A stretch of DNA of 64,000 bases, taken from Phocoena phocoena (Eukaryota; Chordata; Mammalia; Artiodactyla; Phocoenidae). This document shows positions 22,544 to 34,999 of this stretch, piece by piece. The notes under the pieces were generated by a model. It had not been told where the DNA came from and did not search any database. It saw only the letters and a program-made list of their open reading frames with translations. A program made the translations under genes and the position numbers. The stretch is taken from assembly GCF_963924675.1 (NCBI RefSeq), contig NC_089236.1, positions 34,371,319 through 34,435,318 of the forward strand. The letters are read 5' to 3'. Positions within the stretch are counted from its first letter, which is position 1. The number at the start of each line of letters is the position of its first letter.

Positions 22544-25478
22544 TTTTTTGGTTTAATAAATTTAGATTCTTCATAACTAACTGGATGGTTGTCTGGTAGT
22601 TGAGTCATTAGTTACCTGTGCTCATTTTATGTGTCTTGTTTAATAGTACTGACTTCTCTGTTCATATGGAGTTATGTGTACAACCATATGTAAAACAAAG
22701 CAGACAAAAACTCAGAATAATTTAATCCAAGTTATGCAGACGTACAGACATCAAATCTTCTTCAACGTTAATAAAGCTTCTGAGAGAAATGGCAGTGGAA
22801 GCACAACTAAAGAAAACTTCATTTAAACTCCAATTAGAGAATGACCGTTTGACAAGCTTTGCATAATATTCACAAAATAAAATATAGCTTGAACAAAAGA
22901 GATAAGAAAGGCAGGATGTTCTCCACAGATTTCCCTCATGAACATACTTTAAGCTATGATAAATAAGTGGAAGATATTTTACACGGCTCCCTGGACTGCA
23001 GCTTGAAGGATTTACAAATTCATCATTCACCTAGATGGATCCTCTTTCAAAATGTTGTATCTTCCAAACCAATTTCTACCACAGGGAATTTAACGTGGTT
23101 TTCCTTCTGCTTTGAATTCTCTCTTCCCGCCTTTTCATGTAGTCAGCTCCTACTCACTCACCTTTTACTTCTTGTTTTAATTATTATTTTGTCTGTAAAG
23201 GCTTCATTAACTCAGTGATTTGGTAATGTTCCTAATTTATGTTCTATCATAATTCCATGTTTCTTTTCTTTATAGCACTGTCCACTTGCTATGTCTTTAT
23301 ATTTATATGAGGCATTGGATATTCTATTTCACAAAAAGCTTAGAGTGACTATCTACTTTTATTTATCCAGGTCTTGTCATACTATCCAACACATTGTAGC
23401 TTCTTAATAATTATGTGTTGAATAAATTATAAAATAAATAAAGGAAGAAGGAACCCAACAGTTTAAATAACTGAGTCATTAAAAAAGCCAAACATTTCAT
23501 CAATGAAAAGAAGATGGGAAAAGTCATTTCAGATATAGAGAAGATTATATGTGAAGGCATAGAAATCAAAACATTTTGACACAAACACAGTTAATGCAAT
23601 ATAGCTAGAGTGCCAATGTTAAGATTTAAGGGTTGAAAAGTTTACAAGATTCCTTTAAAGAACATTGATGACTCTCAAACAGGGGAATGATAAGATCATA
23701 CTAGAAGTCAGAAGGCTCACTCTGGCTATAAATAAATGAATTGAAACATGGCATGTCTAGATATAGAGAATTCATTTATTTATCTATTAGAATAGTCCAA
23801 GAGAGTAAATTGGGGCTGGATTTAAAGAAATTTCTATTGATCTGTGTTTGGGGTTTATAGCTCTTAGGATGGTTTTCTATTCAGTACAAGTTGAATTTTA
23901 CCTTCAGGTTTTCTCCATTTACGTATTATAGGAGACAGAAATACTCATACTCTTTAGAAAAAGATCACATAAATAGACAAAGTAATTCTGTACAGATAAT
24001 TATAAACTCAATTTTGAGTTTCATATTTGTATGAAAAACTTCTAATAGTATCCTAACTGACACAAAAGGAAAGCAATCAAATTATCTTTCAACTGAAGCA
24101 AATAAACTGGAAATGAAGGCTACACACCAGAATCTTGTTCTATGTAGCACATAAAAATGGTATTTAAGAGGAACTTAAATTGAAATATATTCAGTATCAT
24201 GTCAATTGATATAGAAAATGTCCATTCAAGTTGCTCATAACAGTTAGAGATGAACAAATGATTCAAGGTAATTTAGGCCATGATGATACTGATCACTCAA
24301 ATTTTTTTCACTCCAATTCACTTTACACTGTGTCCTTGGGGATGTAGTAAAATAATAAAAAAGTAACTTAAAACATACTTAATCAAGTCTTTATTTTAGG
24401 TGTTCTGGGTTTCTTTTGACCTTAAGATAATGATTTTTACACACTATTGTACACTTAATTTCTTTGTGCTTTTCCTTGGTGAAAATCATAGCATGTAATG
24501 GAAAGTAAAATAAATAAAAAGAAAGGCATACATTATATAGATACTGGTTGTATATTAAATCTGAAGTATAGACATCAAGGTTTGTCTGAATGCTAACATA
24601 TCAATTTAGTTCAATATTTCTTATTAAAAGTCCAACATACTATTCAAGGTACTGACAAAAATAGACAAAACAACAAGAACACGAAATGTCTGAAAATAAG
24701 GGGCTTTTTTCAAGTTAAAGAGCAAAACAATAATAATTAAATGCCTTACTTTTCAGTAAAGTTACAGCAGCTGACTCATGATGGCAGCATGTAAAATGAA
24801 TGAGAAAAATAAATTTGTTGTTGAAAGTTTGGCATTGTTTGCTACTGCAGCACAGCTAACTAATATACCCAGTGAGAGGTTGTATAGGAAGTAGAGGTGT
24901 ATTTCAGTTAGAGGAAAAAGCAAATATTAAAACTTGGAGATATGAGACCATTTAACATCTGAAGAACTAAACTGCAATTAGGATAGATACAAAATAGTAC
25001 AAGAGGTGTTTAGGATTATGGAGAATTTGCCTGAAGTGGTAAGATTCAAAGTGCTTAACTATTTTATAAAGTGTTTAAAGTAAGGAACATAGTACAAAAA
25101 TTTCAAAGTAAATAAAATAGCCAGATTTATATATTAAAATGCTAAAGAATTTCTTAAAAGGGGTCCAGTCTTGATTCTAGAAAGATATTACAATAAGCTA
25201 GATGAGAGATAATGGACCCAAAATGGAGAAGTAACAGTCAAAATAGAGAAAAATTTGTAGATTCAAGAGAGTTTAACATTTAGAAACAACATCACTTGGT
25301 ATTTGAGTTGAAATGAATGAGAGAAAGAAAATCACAGGTGACTCCCAGATTTTTATTAGGTAAATGGTTCCACCTAATAAAAAATGGGAAGAAATATGAA
25401 GACAACGTTGAGGACAGGAGAGTAAAGCTGATGAGTTCAGTTTTGAATGGATTAGTTGTGTACCATATTTACATCTAT
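22544..25478. other. Unassigned, with L2-like stretch
   Basis: A sense L2/MIR-type tail may be present at 23050-23430 (end 'aataattatgtgttgaataa'). The rest shows no recognised element. Frames at 22722-23030 and 22967-23218 overlap on opposite strands without domain character. Confidence 0.35.
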
Positions 25479-25492
25479 AGTGAGATGTGTGT

Positions 25493-25494
<2 letters not shown>

Positions 25495-25541
<47 letters not shown>
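25495..25541. repeat. (AT)n microsatellite at LINE-1 3' end
   Basis: About 23 AT units lie beside the 3' end of the antisense LINE-1, inside its target duplications. Confidence 0.95.
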
Positions 25542-25543
<2 letters not shown>

Positions 25544-25999
25544 CAGGTGTACACCATTACAGTTCAACATCTATATACAGTACAGAGTGATCACCACAAG
25601 CCTGTATTCATCACTGCACTGTTGACTCCTTCACCTATTTTGTACACCCCTATCCCAAACACTTTCCTCTCTGGTAACCACTCATCTGTTCTGCCTATGA
25701 GTTTGTTCATTGTTTTTTATTTATTTATTTATTTATTTAGATTCCACATATGTGTAAAATTACACGGTATTTGTTTTTCTTAACCTGATTTATTTGACTT
25801 AGCATAATACCCTCAAGATCCATCCATATTGCCTATAATGGCAGGATTTAATTCATTTTTATGACTGAATAATAGTCCATTGTATATATAAAACACATAT
25901 TCTTTATCCATTCATTTATTGATGGCCAACTCAGATTTTTTTCCATATCTTGGCTATTGTAAATAATGCTTCAGTAAACATAGGGATACATATATTTTC

Positions 26000-28210
26000 A
26001 GATTAGTGTTTTCATGTTCTTCAAATAAATACTCAAAAGTCAGAATAGCTGAGTCTTATGGTAGTTCTAGTCCTAACGTTTTGAGGAATTTCCATACAGT
26101 TTTCTGTAGTGGCTGCACCAATTTACATTTAAGCAACGTTGTACTAGGGTTCCTTTTCCTTTTCCTCCACCTTCTCATTAACACTTGCTATTTTTTGTCT
26201 TTTTGATTATAGCCATTCTGACATGTGTGAGCTGGTTTGGAGTTGCATTTCCTTGATCATGATCATGATGCTGAACATCTTTTCATATGCCTGTTGGCCT
26301 TCTTTATGTCTTCTTTGGGAAAATATCTATTAAAGTTCTCTGCCCATTTTAAAAGTGGGTTGTTTTTTTTTTGTTGTTGTTGAGTTGTATGAATTCTTTA
26401 TATATTTTGGATATCAACCCCTATCAGATATATGATTTGTAAATATCTTCTCATTGTCATTTTGATGATGGTTTTCTTTGCTGTGCAAAAGCTTTTAAGT
26501 TTGATGTAGTCACATTTGTTAATTTTTGCTTTGGTTTCCCTTGTCTTTGGAGTCAGATCCACAAAACGTCACTAAGACACATGTCAATGAGGTTACCCCC
26601 ATCTTTTCTTATAGGAACTTTATGGTGTCATGTATTACATGTAAGTTTTTAATCCACTTTGAGATAATTATTGTGTATGGTGTGAGATAGAGGTCTAGTT
26701 TCATTCCTTTCAATGTGACTCTCCAGTTTTCCCAGCACCATTTATTGAAGAGACTGTGCCTTCTTCATTGTATGTTCTTTGCTCCCTTTTCCTAGATTAA
26801 TTGTCCACATATGTGTGGTTTTATTTCTGAGCTCTCTACTCTGTTCCATTGATCTGTGTGTCTTTTTTTGTGCCAGTACCATGCTGTTTTGATTACTATA
26901 GCTTTGTAGTATACTTTGAAATCAGAAAGTGTAATACCTCCAGCTTCATTCTTCTTTTCCAAGACTGTTTTGGCTATTAGAGTCTTTTGTGGTTCTATGA
27001 AATTTTAGATTTGTTCTAGTTCTGTGAAAAATTTGATAGGTATTGCATTGAGTCTGTAGATTGCTTTGGGTAGTATGAACATTTTAATAATATTAATTTT
27101 TCCAATTCATGAGCATGAAATATCTTTTGATTTTTTGTTTCTTTTATCAGTGTCTTATAGTTCTCAGTGTATAGATCTTTCACCTACTTGGTTAAATTTA
27201 TTCCTAGATATTTTATTCTTTTTGATGCAGTTGGAATTGGATTTTCTTAATTTTTCTTTCTGATAGTACATTATTAATGTGTAGAAATGGCACAAATTTC
27301 TGTATATTGATTTTGTATTCTGTGACTTTACTAAATTTATTTATTAGTTTTAATAGTTTTTGGTGGAGTCTTTAGGGTTTTCTCTATATAGTAGCATGTC
27401 TTTTGCAAATAGTGACAGCTTTACTTCTTTCTTTCCAATTTGGATTTCTTTTATTTCTTTTTCTTGCCTAATTGCTGTGGCTAGGACTTACAATACTATG
27501 TTAAATAAAAGTGGTGAAAGTGAGCATCCTTTTTCTTGTTCCTGATCTTAAAAGAAAAGTTTTCAGCTTTTTGCTACTTAGTATCATGTTAGCCATGGGT
27601 TTGTCATATATGGCCTTTATTTATTGAGGTATGTTCCCTCTATAACCACTTGACTGAAAGTTTTTATCATAAATGAACGTTGAATTTTGTCACACGTTTT
27701 TCTGCATCTATTCAGATGATACTATAATTTTCCTCCTTTTTGTTATTGTTATGAATCACATTGATTAATTTGTATATGTTGAAGCATCCTTTCATCTCTG
27801 GAACAAATTCACTTTATCATGGTGTATGATCCTTTTAATGTATTGTTGAATTCTGTTTGGCAATATTTTATTGGGAATTTTTGCATCGATGTGCATCAGG
27901 GATATTGGCCTGTAATTTTCTTATTTGGTAATGTCCTTCTCTGGTTATGGTATCAGAGTAATGTTGGTTTTGTAAAATGTCTTTGAACAGTTTCCTTCCT
28001 CTCTATTTTTTGGAAAAGTTTGAGGATAGGTATTATATCTTTGAATGTTTTGTAGAAGTCACCAGTGAAGCCATTTGGCCCTTGGCTTTTGTTTATTGGG
28101 AGCTTTTTGATTACTGTTTCAATGTCCTCATTAGTAATCAGTCTATTCAGAGTTCCTATATCTTTCTGATTCAGTCTTGAAAGACTGTATACTTCTAGAA
28201 GTGTATCCAT
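26000..28210 (-). pseudogene. LINE-1 ORF2 fragment, broken
   Basis: This is the remnant of LINE-1 ORF2, the endonuclease/reverse transcriptase. The clearest surviving piece is the 85-aa minus frame at 27953-28210. It includes NRLITNEDIETVIKKLP and the following KSQGPNGFTGDFY, which is the conserved start of the reverse transcriptase domain. Further left the frame is broken repeatedly, so no active enzyme can be made. The upstream endonuclease domain was lost by 5' truncation at 28438. Confidence 0.85.
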
Positions 28211-28588
28211 TTCTTATAAGTTGTCCTATTTGTTGAGGTACAATCGTTCATAGTAGTCTCTTATGATCCTTTGTATTTCTGTGATATCAGTTGTAATTTC
28301 TCCTCTTTCATTTCTGATTTTATTTGGTTGTGCCCTCTCTCTTTTTTTTCTTGGTTAGCCTAGTTAATGGCCTGTCAATTTTGCTTATCTTTTCAATGAA
28401 CCAGTCCTCAATTTCATTGTTTCTTTTCTTTCTTTGTCAGTGAGATGTTAAGTTTTATGTGTGGTCAGAAACTCAAGAGGAATATTTACAGCAGAAATAC
28501 ACAGAAGTTATCAGTCTATAGATAGTAACAGAAGTGGATACAATTTGAGAGAGTGTGTAGATGAGAAGAGGGTTAAAGACATAATTCT

Positions 28589-29106
28589 TTTTTTTTAATT
28601 TTTGAAATTCATTTTATTTATTTCTTATACAGCAGGTTCTATTAGTTATATATTTTATATATATTAATGTATATATGCCAATCCCAGTCTTCTAATTCAT
28701 CCCACCCCCCAACCCCCACCATCACTTTCCCCCCTTGGTGTCCATATGTTTGTTCTCTACATCTGTGTCTCTATTTCTGCCCTGCAAACTGGTTCATCTG
28801 TACCATTTTTCTAGGTTCCACATATATGTGTTAATATACCATATTTGTTTTTCTCTTTCTGACTTACTTCACTCTGTATGACAGTCTCTAGATCCATCCC
28901 CATCTCTACAAATGACCCAATTTGGTTCCTTTTTATGGCTGAGTAATATTCCATTGTATATATATATACCACATCTTCTTTATCCATTCATCTGTTGATA
29001 GGCATTTAAGTTGCTTCCATGACCTGGCTATTGTAAATAGTGCTGCAATGTACATTGGTGTGAATGTGTCTTTTTGAATTATGGTTTTCTCTGAGTATAT
29101 GCCCAG
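28589..29106 (-). mobile_element. Short 5'-truncated LINE-1, antisense
   Basis: The plus strand starts with a T-run (tttttttttaatttttgaaa), the complement of a poly(A) tail. It then continues through the antisense 3'UTR and the last part of ORF2 (minus frame 28933-29148, C-terminal region). Imperfect 14-bp target copies are aaagacataattct (28575-28588) and aaagatattattct (29107-29120). Confidence 0.9.
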
Positions 29107-29120
29107 AAAGATATTATTCT

Positions 29121-29750
29121 TATAACACCAGCATTTAGGAAAAAGCAAAGGGAAATATTATATGAAGAAAACAAAATATGCCTGTACCTCAAGGGTAAAA
29201 TTAGGAAATTATAGTATTGTGGTAGTTAAGTAGATATCAGAACAGACAGTATACTCAGTACACCCAAATGCTATTAAAATACCAAATATAAAGGGAACCA
29301 TTAAATCACCATTGCTTTTTGTTATAAAGGAAGTTTTTTGTAAGTGATACAGAGAAAAATTAATGGGTGAAAAATAGGAAGTAAAGACTAGGAGACAGTG
29401 ATTTTATCAAATCTTTCAATAAGTGTGGCTCTAAAGAGAAGCTGAATAACAGAAGATAAGATAAAAGTGATTTGGAGCCAACGGACTATATTGTTTTTTT
29501 CCTGCTGTTTGGGAAATAACTTGATACTAGTGGGAAGGAGCAAGAAGAGACTAAACTGTTGAAGATATAAGGAATAGTTGGGAAATTAGTTTCCTAAGAA
29601 AGTCAAAGTTATGGAATGCAAGATACAGGGAAAGGGGCTTAGGTTGCATGAAGAGAGGAGGAAATAAGGAAAACTACTTTCCTAGGAAGAAAGGAACAAG
29701 ACAACTCATAGGTAGGATGAAAGGCTTATGTAAAGTAGATGTCATTAATT
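29121..29750. other. Unassigned DNA
   Basis: Nothing recognised. The sequence is purine-rich on the plus strand between 29330 and 29720. Confidence 0.4.
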
Positions 29751-29766
29751 AAGAGTGAGGGGGTAG

Positions 29767-29985
29767 GGGCTTCCTCACAAGAGTGAGGGGGTAGTGGCGC
29801 AGTGGTTGAGAGTCCACCTGCCGATGCAGGGGACACGGGCTCGTGCCCCGGTCCGGGAAGATCCCACATGCCGCGGAGCGGCTGGGCCTCTGAGCCATGG
29901 CCGTTGAGCCTGCGCGTCCCGAGCCTGTGCTCTGCAACGGGAGAGGCCACGACAGTGAGAGCCCTGTGTACTGCAAAAAAAAAAA
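29767..29985 (+). mobile_element. CHR-2 SINE with target sequence inside its head
   Basis: The body (tgccgatgcaggggacacgg, ccgggaagatcccacatgcc, gcaacgggagaggcc) is unmistakable CHR-2 and ends in a 13-A tail at 29975-29987. The 16-mer aagagtgagggggtag precedes the SINE at 29751-29766 and returns at 29779-29794 inside the tRNA-like head, after only 12 SINE bases (gggcttcctcac). A third copy with one mismatch, aagagtgagaggtag, follows the A tail at 29986-30000. The outer pair is the target duplication; the inner copy replaces about six bases of the normal head. Four overlapping frames across the SINE are artefacts. Confidence 0.95.
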
Positions 29986-30000
29986 AAGAGTGAGAGGTAG

Positions 30001-30889
30001 GACCAAGGCCTTAAATTTCCCCTCAGCTTGACCAAACTTCAGACGTGTCTCTTCTTGCCTATTGGGTCTGGACTTCACAATCCTTCCTATTCTCAGAGGA
30101 TTTACTTTAGAAAACTTTAAATTGTACATTTTTTTCTATGTCTCTTTAAGACGTAAATCCCCTCACAGCTTCTTGTCAGTTTTGCAACCCAGCAATATCT
30201 TTTTCATGAACTTGGGAGCCATCTCTTTGAAATGTAACCATTAAGGAAGATACAATTACTATCTTCCAGTCTCTTTGGGAGAGTAGGGACTTAACTTTCA
30301 TTTCTGCCAATGAGCAAACACAGAATGTTCCAGCCTCTCTTCTAACATCCTCCAGTACTTTTCCACTACCTTTCATTTCAGTGGAGTTATGTTAAATCTC
30401 TTTCTTCCATTGAAATAGTCTTGAGTAAGTCTTCCATGTCTGTTTTCCACAGGCTGGCACAATTTTTTTTGGACAGTTTCGTGCAGAAATCAGAAGATGA
30501 AGACAATGAAACCATTTGAAACTGTCTTTGTGGAAAACAAGAAAAAAATCTTGGCAGTGATGAAAGTTACACAAATATTGGACACTACAGTTTTATGGTA
30601 TATCAAAAAGCATTACAACATCTACTAACAGTTATGAGGAAGTCAGACAGCTAGATTTACTCAGGATCAGAATGTTGTCTTATAGAGGAGAAAAGATGAA
30701 TATAGTAAATGGATTTGAAGGTATTAGGCAAGAGAATGGCTGGAGTGATGGACCCTGGAAACCCTACTGAAGGAATTACTGGAGATTAGGAGGGTTATGT
30801 TAGGGAGGGAGGAATTAGCAACAAAATGAGTATTGAATCTTTGAATTGGAGCAGTTGCTGCCATTGGAGCAATTCAGTAAGAATGCTGG
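30001..30889. other. Unassigned DNA
   Basis: No feature recognised. Short frames at 30062-30244, 30176-30376 and 30392-30574 lack domain character. Confidence 0.4.
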
Positions 30890-31340
30890 TGTTGCCAAAA
30901 CTAGGCCTCTGTTCACCAGTGCTGAATAGAAATGCAGAGACAGAGTTTTGGGTGAAGTAGAAAAGAGTAGCTTTTATTGCTTTGTCAGGCAAAGGGGGCC
31001 ACAGTAGGCTAATGCCCTCAAGACTATATGACTCCACCCCTGGAGGAGGTAGTGAGGAGTCACAGTGTTCAAGGTGCAGGCATGATCAGCTCGTGGACAT
31101 TTCTGGGACTGGTTGGTATCAAGGTGGTTTCAAGCATCATCACCCTTCTGGTTTCAACCAGTCTAGGGTCTATGTTCTTGAAGTGAGCAATTTTCATCTG
31201 GTGGGGGTCTGCTTCCTGTACAAACAACTTAGGAATATGTGTCAGGCCTTTATCTATATATTTCAGGGAATTGGGAGTTCAGTGATTCTGTGATGTGGCA
31301 GAATTATAGTCTAAATTGTTAACAGTCCCCCAGCCCAACA
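30890..31340 (-). mobile_element. ERV1-like LTR, antisense
   Basis: The plus strand begins TGTTGCCAAAACTAGGCC at 30890. About 80 bp on, it carries 'gcttttattgctttg', whose complement holds an AATAAA signal followed by a normal R-U5 length to the CA end. The rest is a U3-like, GC-richer stretch. The distal boundary, near 31340, is uncertain and no target duplication was proven. No viral coding sequence accompanies it. Confidence 0.55.
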
Positions 31341-32845
31341 GCTACTCTTTGTTTCTACGTCTTCACATTTCTCATTCATTAACTCTTGAGTCAAACTTTT
31401 ACTTCAAAAGACAAGGACACAGGGGCTTGTACATGGTTTCATTGAAAGACAGAAGGTTGTTTCTTCCCAAGTCTAAAATCCAGTGATTTTATATTAGATC
31501 TATTTGTTATTTCCAAAGTCCTTCATGCCCCCTTAAATATCTTTATATTGTTTAGCTGTGTGTTTTTGTTTTGTTTTGTTTTGTTTGATAACTAGACAAG
31601 TGTGTTCTATGACTCAAGTACTTTTCCCCTTATCAAGTCAACTTTGTCTTTTGAGGCTTCAGTTGCTTCCCTAATCCTTTAATAAGAAGTATTATTTTGT
31701 ACAAGTTTAACAATGTCACTTGGTACAGCACATTGCTGTCTTTCTGTCACTATTTCCTCCTTTATTTATTTACAGTGAGAAGTATTCTCACATTTGGGGG
31801 TATTGCTGGGGTTTGCCTACATTTCTGCCTGATTTTTTCTTCTTTATAATGTTGTGGTGTTTTTTAAGTGGACATAGATGTGTAGGTTTTGATAAGCTCA
31901 ATTTTGTTGATGGTGCTATTATTGTTATTGCTGTTATGATTTGTTTCTTTGTTTCATTGTCCTTCCATTACAAAATGGAAGTTCAAAGTTCAAGTTAATC
32001 AGAATTCCAAGATGGTGATAGCAGAGAATTAAACAAATCAGAGAACCTTCTGAGTGTGGGGTCCTGTGCTTGTCCATTCAGCCCACCTAGCTAGAAACAG
32101 TTGATAAAATCTGCCTAATGATTTGCAGACGAGATTACTAAAGGTCCCCAAGGATCAGAAGGTGTTCCATGATGTCTTCTTGCTTTTGCCCTAGTAAAAG
32201 CTTGTTAGGATCTATGTCTCTACTTGACATGCAGCTCCTTGAGCATGAATTAGAGAGCTGGAGAGAGGAAGGGCTTCTTCAGTAGAAGAAGAAAACTGCT
32301 CTGCAAGGAGACAGAGGACAGTAGAATGAGGTGTATCTAACTTTGTATTCTGCTTCTAGTCTTGGGAGATGTGTTCTTCAGTTGTGGGCAGATCCCTATA
32401 ATTAAAACAGAGGAAATTTGACACTCTCACCTCCTCTACCCAGATCCAGGCTCACCAGGGAAGGCAGGACAAAGGGCTGTTGGGGTTGAGACCCTCCTTG
32501 CACTCCCCAGCTTCCATATAAATGAGAAGATTTTCCTTTGATTCTAGGAAAGAGAAGAGAGATGAGAACCAAGCTTAGGCAAATATTTCAGGTGTGGAAA
32601 TTTTGTCATCAGCAGCTGCCCTGGTTTATGTCTTCATACCTTTATTGTATCCTGATATGGTAGCATTTAACCAACTGCCTGTTGTCCTTATTCTGGAAGG
32701 CTCCTTGATGCCCTTAATTTCTTCCTCAACACTCTTACTTAGCCTGGATCTTTCCCATACTCCAGGTCCTAGCTCCATTATCGCCTCCTCTGAGAGGCAC
32801 CTACATAAAGGAACTCACTCCTCCTCTATTACCTTTCTTTGTTTT
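31341..32845. other. Unassigned DNA
   Basis: It includes a (TTTTG)n run near 31567-31587. The frames at 31720-31998 (92 aa) and 32594-32848 (84 aa) show no recognisable family. Confidence 0.4.
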
Positions 32846-33130
32846 TAGTAAATGTATACAGTTCTTCAACCATCACCACAATCCAATAAACATTCCCATT
32901 ACCCCAAAATGTTCCCAGATGATCATTTGTGGTTAATTCATTCTCCCACTCACCCTCAGCCTTGTACTATCATTGATCTGCTTTCTTTCTGTAACAAGTT
33001 ACCTTTTTTTAGAAAGCTTCTAGAATTGGAGTCAAACACCATGGGGTCTTCTGCATGTTTTCCTTCACTCAGCATATTTTAACGTTTACTTATTTTGCAG
33101 CATGTACCAGTTGTTTGTATCCCATTATAC

Positions 33131-33788
33131 TGAGGGAGGAGATAGATGGGCCCCAGGCTGAGCAGCTGGAGTTTGTCCCATGTGGACAGATACTCCAAAA
33201 TAACAGGAGCGAAAGAAGAACAGAGCCCTGCCCAGATAAGAGATAAAAGACAACATTTTCCTCATTCTCAAAGTCAAGGAGACCTTTCTGATTACACATG
33301 CTCAGAAAGGCTCCTCAGGGGTCAAAAAGGGAGGGGCGCCACCCCATAGTAGGTGATGTCAACCTACCCATAGGCCTCTTCATTAGAATCCATCTTGGCT
33401 AAGAGATGTGCATGCACACATTGGAGGACCCTGAGATAAACCAGATACAACTCAGAACCAGCAAATCAAGATGGTTGGCCAAAGGAAACCTGGAAGAAAT
33501 GCCCCATATAAGTGATTCAAACAACCATGTGAGTGTGACTCTGAGTTCGCCCATGTGTCTATCCACACACACCACTTTTCCTCCTAATAAACACTTGTTT
33601 CACTACTTTCCATGTCTATGTGGAAATTCATTTCTACATAGCTGATGGGCCAGGGCCTTGTCAATGGCCACTGGTCCCTGGTGGTCTAGTGGCTAGGATT
33701 CAGCACTCTCACTGCCACGACCAGACCTCAATCTCTGGCCAAAAGCCAAAATCCTGCTTCTAGCTGCTGCCAAGGCCACCTGAGATCA
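33131..33788 (+). mobile_element. LTR unit nested in LINE-1, with tRNA-like 3' part
   Basis: The interval begins TGAGGGAGGAG at 33131 inside antisense LINE-1. It contains a TATA-like 'ccatataag' at 33504-33512 and AATAAA at 33587-33592, the normal LTR order for the plus strand. A tRNA-Glu-like stretch begins at 33675, and LINE-1 resumes at about 33793. If the unit ends at CA 33788, the flanks atac (33127-33130) and atat (33789-33792) could be a 4-bp target duplication with one change, as for ERV1. Alternatively the LTR proper ends at CA 33670. No viral coding region is present. Confidence 0.65.
33675..33746 (+). pseudogene. tRNA-Glu(CTC)-like sequence
   Basis: The 5' half, tccctggtggtctagtggct then aggattcagcactctcac, is nearly identical to cytosolic tRNA-Glu, with anticodon CTC at 33708-33710. 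The A-box region is kept. The T-arm and B-box region (agacctcaatctc) is degraded, two of five anticodon-stem pairs are lost, and the 3' acceptor strand no longer pairs with the 5' strand. It is therefore not a working tRNA gene. It sits directly downstream of, or inside, the LTR unit, with TGG at 33672-33674 just before it. Confidence 0.75.
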
Positions 33789-34999
33789 ATATGGATAAAC
33801 CATATTTGTTTATCCATTCATTCATCATTTGATGGGCAGCTGGACTTTGTTCAGTTTTGGGATATAGTTAATATCACTAAAATGCTGCATGCTTGCCTTA
33901 TGTAAATATTTTTTTTATTTCTCTTGACTAAATTCCCAGTAGCGGAACTGTCATGTCAAGGGATAAGTTTATGTTAAACTTTTTGAGAAATTGTCAAACT
34001 ATTTTCCATTTCACATTCACACCAACAATATATGATGGTCCCAGGTTCTTTACATCCTTGTCAAAGCATGCTATTGTCTCTCCTTCTAATTGTATCCTTT
34101 TAGTGGGTGTATAGTGGTGTCATTGGGGATTTAATTTGCATTTACCAGATGAATAATATTGTTGAACATCTTTTAATGTGGCTAATAGCTATTCATTATA
34201 TCTTCTTTGGTGAAATGTATATTCAACTTGTTTTTAAATTGGGACTTTTAAATTGGGATATTTGCTTTCATATTATTATTGTGTTATAGAGTTCTTTAAA
34301 CATTCTAATAAAGTCCTTTGTCACATATATGCATTGCAAAATTTTTTTTCAGAGTGGCTTACCTTTTCATTTTCTTCATGGGGCCTTTTGAAGCATAATT
34401 TTTTTTATTTTGATAAAGTGAAAGTTATCAACTTTTCTCTTTTATGAAACATGCTTTGGATGTCATATTTAAGACTTTTTGCCTAATCAAAGATCACAGA
34501 ATTTTTCTACATTTTCTACAGGTTTTAGGTCTGTGGTCCATTGTATATGTATCATGTGAAGTAAGAGTCCTCACATGTGCCCAAGCACAACACGCTGAAA
34601 AGATTATATTCTTCAAGTAAAATTTTTTAGTACATTTATTGAAAATGAATACATGCAAGGGATTATTTCTGGACTCTCTATTTTATTATTGATCTATATG
34701 TCTATCCTTATGCCTGTTTCACATACTGGTTAATTTCTGTAGTTTTGTAGTTAAGTTTGGAAATCAGGAAGTATAATTTCTCTAACTTTGTTCTTCTTTT
34801 GAGAGATTGTTTTTGCTATTTTAGGTATTTTGGATTTCTATATAAATATTAGCTTTAGCCTGGAAGTTTTATAAAAGAGCCCGTTGGATATTTTTAGAGA
34901 AAACAATAAATTAACAGATAAATTTGAGGAAAATTACCATCTTGACAATACTGTGTCTTACAACCCAAGAGCATAGAACTTTTCCCCATTTATTTAGAT

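Larger units (their letters stand above)
25489..28438 (-). mobile_element. LINE-1, antisense, 2.95 kb, 5'-truncated
   Basis: The minus strand runs from ORF2, upstream of the reverse transcriptase domain, through the 3'UTR. The 3' end lies at the (AT)n run on the left. A perfect 10-bp target duplication, agtgagatgt, occurs at 25479-25488 and 28439-28448. Antisense ORF2 landmarks occur in order across the interval. Confidence 0.9.

Noticed and set aside
25317..25783. Two overlapping frames with long Ile-Tyr repeats
   Set aside because: The repeats are translations of the (AT)n microsatellite, and the frames join unrelated DNA to antisense LINE-1.
29749..30129. 126-aa minus frame and overlapping frames at 29.7-30.1 kb
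   Set aside because: They are translated from the CHR-2 SINE and its flanks; the same peptides recur at the other CHR-2 copies (11.2 kb, 47.7 kb).
33675..33746. A functional tRNA-Glu gene
   Set aside because: The 3' half does not pair with the acceptor stem, the B box is degraded and two anticodon-stem pairs are lost.
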